A DNA stretch of 7,114 nt from Candidatus Krumholzibacteriia bacterium. Its GTDB lineage: Bacteria > Krumholzibacteriota > Krumholzibacteriia > LZORAL124-64-63. The notes under the pieces are model-generated. The model worked only from the letters and a program-made list of their open reading frames with translations. It was not told the origin of the DNA and ran no database searches. Position 1 is the first letter of the stretch; each line of letters opens with the position of its first letter. The position numbers and the translations under genes are program-made. The stretch spans positions 1-7,114 of the forward strand of contig DAOWLV010000160.1 in assembly GCA_030643455.1 (NCBI GenBank), given 5' to 3'. Shown piece by piece: positions 6,543 through 7,114 of the stretch.

Positions 6543-7114
6543 GTGCACGGGGCATCGCTGCCGTGGGAATCGGACACCGGTCTCTATATCCATGTGCCTT
6601 TCTGTGGATCCATCTGCTCCTATTGTCACTTCGCCAGGACGGCAGACCATGATCCGGAAATCCGCCGCCGCTACGTGGACGGGGTTCTGGCGGAATTCGA
6701 ACTGCGCCGGGCAGGATGCAGTGTGTTGTCGTCGGGGAATCGTCGACTCGCCACCTGCTACCTCGGCGGCGGCACGCCTTCGGAACTGGAACCGGAACTG
6801 GTGGCGCGCCTTTTGGAAGGCACTGTGGGCCGCCTGCCCCTGGCTGGGAATTTCGAATTGACGGCCGAGGCCAATCCGGAATCCCTGACCGAAAAAACCG
6901 CCCGTCGCTGGCGGGAACTGGGGATCACCCGGATCAGCCTCGGGGTGCAGAGCCTGGACGCCGGGGTGCTGGAACTGCTGGGTCGGGCCTGCGACCCCGC
7001 CACCGCCCGCGAGGGATTGGCACGGGCCTGCCGCATCTTCGGCCGCGTGTCGGCCGATTGGATCATCGGCCCGGGGTTGCAGGAAAAAAACCTGCTGGCC
7101 GAATTGACCGAAGC
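6543..7114 (+). CDS. hemW: HemW-like radical SAM protein (3' partial)
   Basis: HemW is a radical SAM-fold heme-binding protein, long misannotated as HemN (oxygen-independent coproporphyrinogen III oxidase), and is regarded as a heme chaperone. The 190 residues in the window (full length is usually 370-400) show LYIHVPFC with C21-x3-C25-x2-C28-x-F, the [4Fe-4S]/SAM motif. Phe, not Cys, in the last place speaks for HemW over HemN. YLGGGTPS (73-80), ELTAEANPE (105-113) and ITRISLGVQSLD (128-139) also match. Departures: LGRACD at 146-151, where relatives usually have LGR-x-H, and DWIIGPGLQ where D-L-I-x-GLPGQ is usual. The start is uncertain: GTG 6543 has AGGG (6534-6537) five bases upstream, while GTG 6537 is in frame with a poorer site. 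There is no in-frame ATG before the motif. It follows lepB directly and is probably translationally coupled. Confidence 0.85.
   Translation, partial: MHGASLPWESDTGLYIHVPFCGSICSYCHFARTADHDPEIRRRYVDGVLAEFELRRAGCSVLSSGNRRLATCYLGGGTPSELEPELVARLLEGTVGRLPLAGNFELTAEANPESLTEKTARRWRELGITRISLGVQSLDAGVLELLGRACDPATAREGLARACRIFGRVSADWIIGPGLQEKNLLAELTE

Noticed and set aside
5651..6577. Minus-strand open frame of 308 codons opposite lepB
   Set aside because: It is a shadow of lepB, whose catalytic motifs are unambiguous.
6541..6861. A + strand ATG frame of 106 codons at the start of hemW
   Set aside because: Two bases out of frame with the HemW motifs; Trp/Arg/Ala-rich sequence with no family resemblance.

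Overview
The window is GC-rich bacterial DNA, packed with genes that all lie on the + strand. Three things point to the FCB superphylum or a relative (Krumholzibacteriota- or Eisenbacteria-like lineages would fit): a beta-propeller surface protein ending in a FlgD-like tail with a PNPFNP motif, a DUF5683 protein, and the general gene style. This is an inference from protein style; no marker here fixes the phylum.

Layout. Positions 1-1557 hold the 3' part of a gene for a secreted RCC1-type repeat protein; its start lies before the window. A 108-base gap follows with a good sigma70-type promoter (TTGGCA, 17 bp, TAGAAT). Next come ridA (1666-2049, enamine/imine deaminase) and, 20 bases after its stop, a tRNA gene with anticodon TCA, an extra-long variable arm and a 6-bp D stem: selC, the selenocysteine tRNA (2070-2167). 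It is followed within 35 bases by a diacylglycerol/lipid kinase-family gene (2203-3108), a DUF5683 membrane protein (3131-3787), lepA (elongation factor 4, 3862-5667), lepB (signal peptidase I, 5708-6535) and the first half of a hemW-like radical SAM gene (from about 6543, running off the end).

How they fit together. From ridA to hemW the gaps are at most 74 bases and no clear Rho-independent terminator is visible. The stretch could therefore be read as one or two transcripts, with selC embedded between protein genes and cut out by tRNA processing. lepA-lepB is the arrangement known from E. coli, and lepA next to hemW is the arrangement known from Firmicutes; here the three stand in a row. 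The theme is translation and envelope housekeeping: LepA acts on the ribosome, LepB cleaves signal peptides, and the lipid kinase homologue and DUF5683 protein belong to the membrane.

The most notable point is selC. It implies that this organism decodes some UGA codons as selenocysteine, although no selenoprotein, selA, selB or selD lies in the window and three of the genes here still end in UGA. I see no CRISPR array, insertion sequence, integrase or phage gene. The window is mostly conserved core genes, with one accessory-type surface protein at the left edge.
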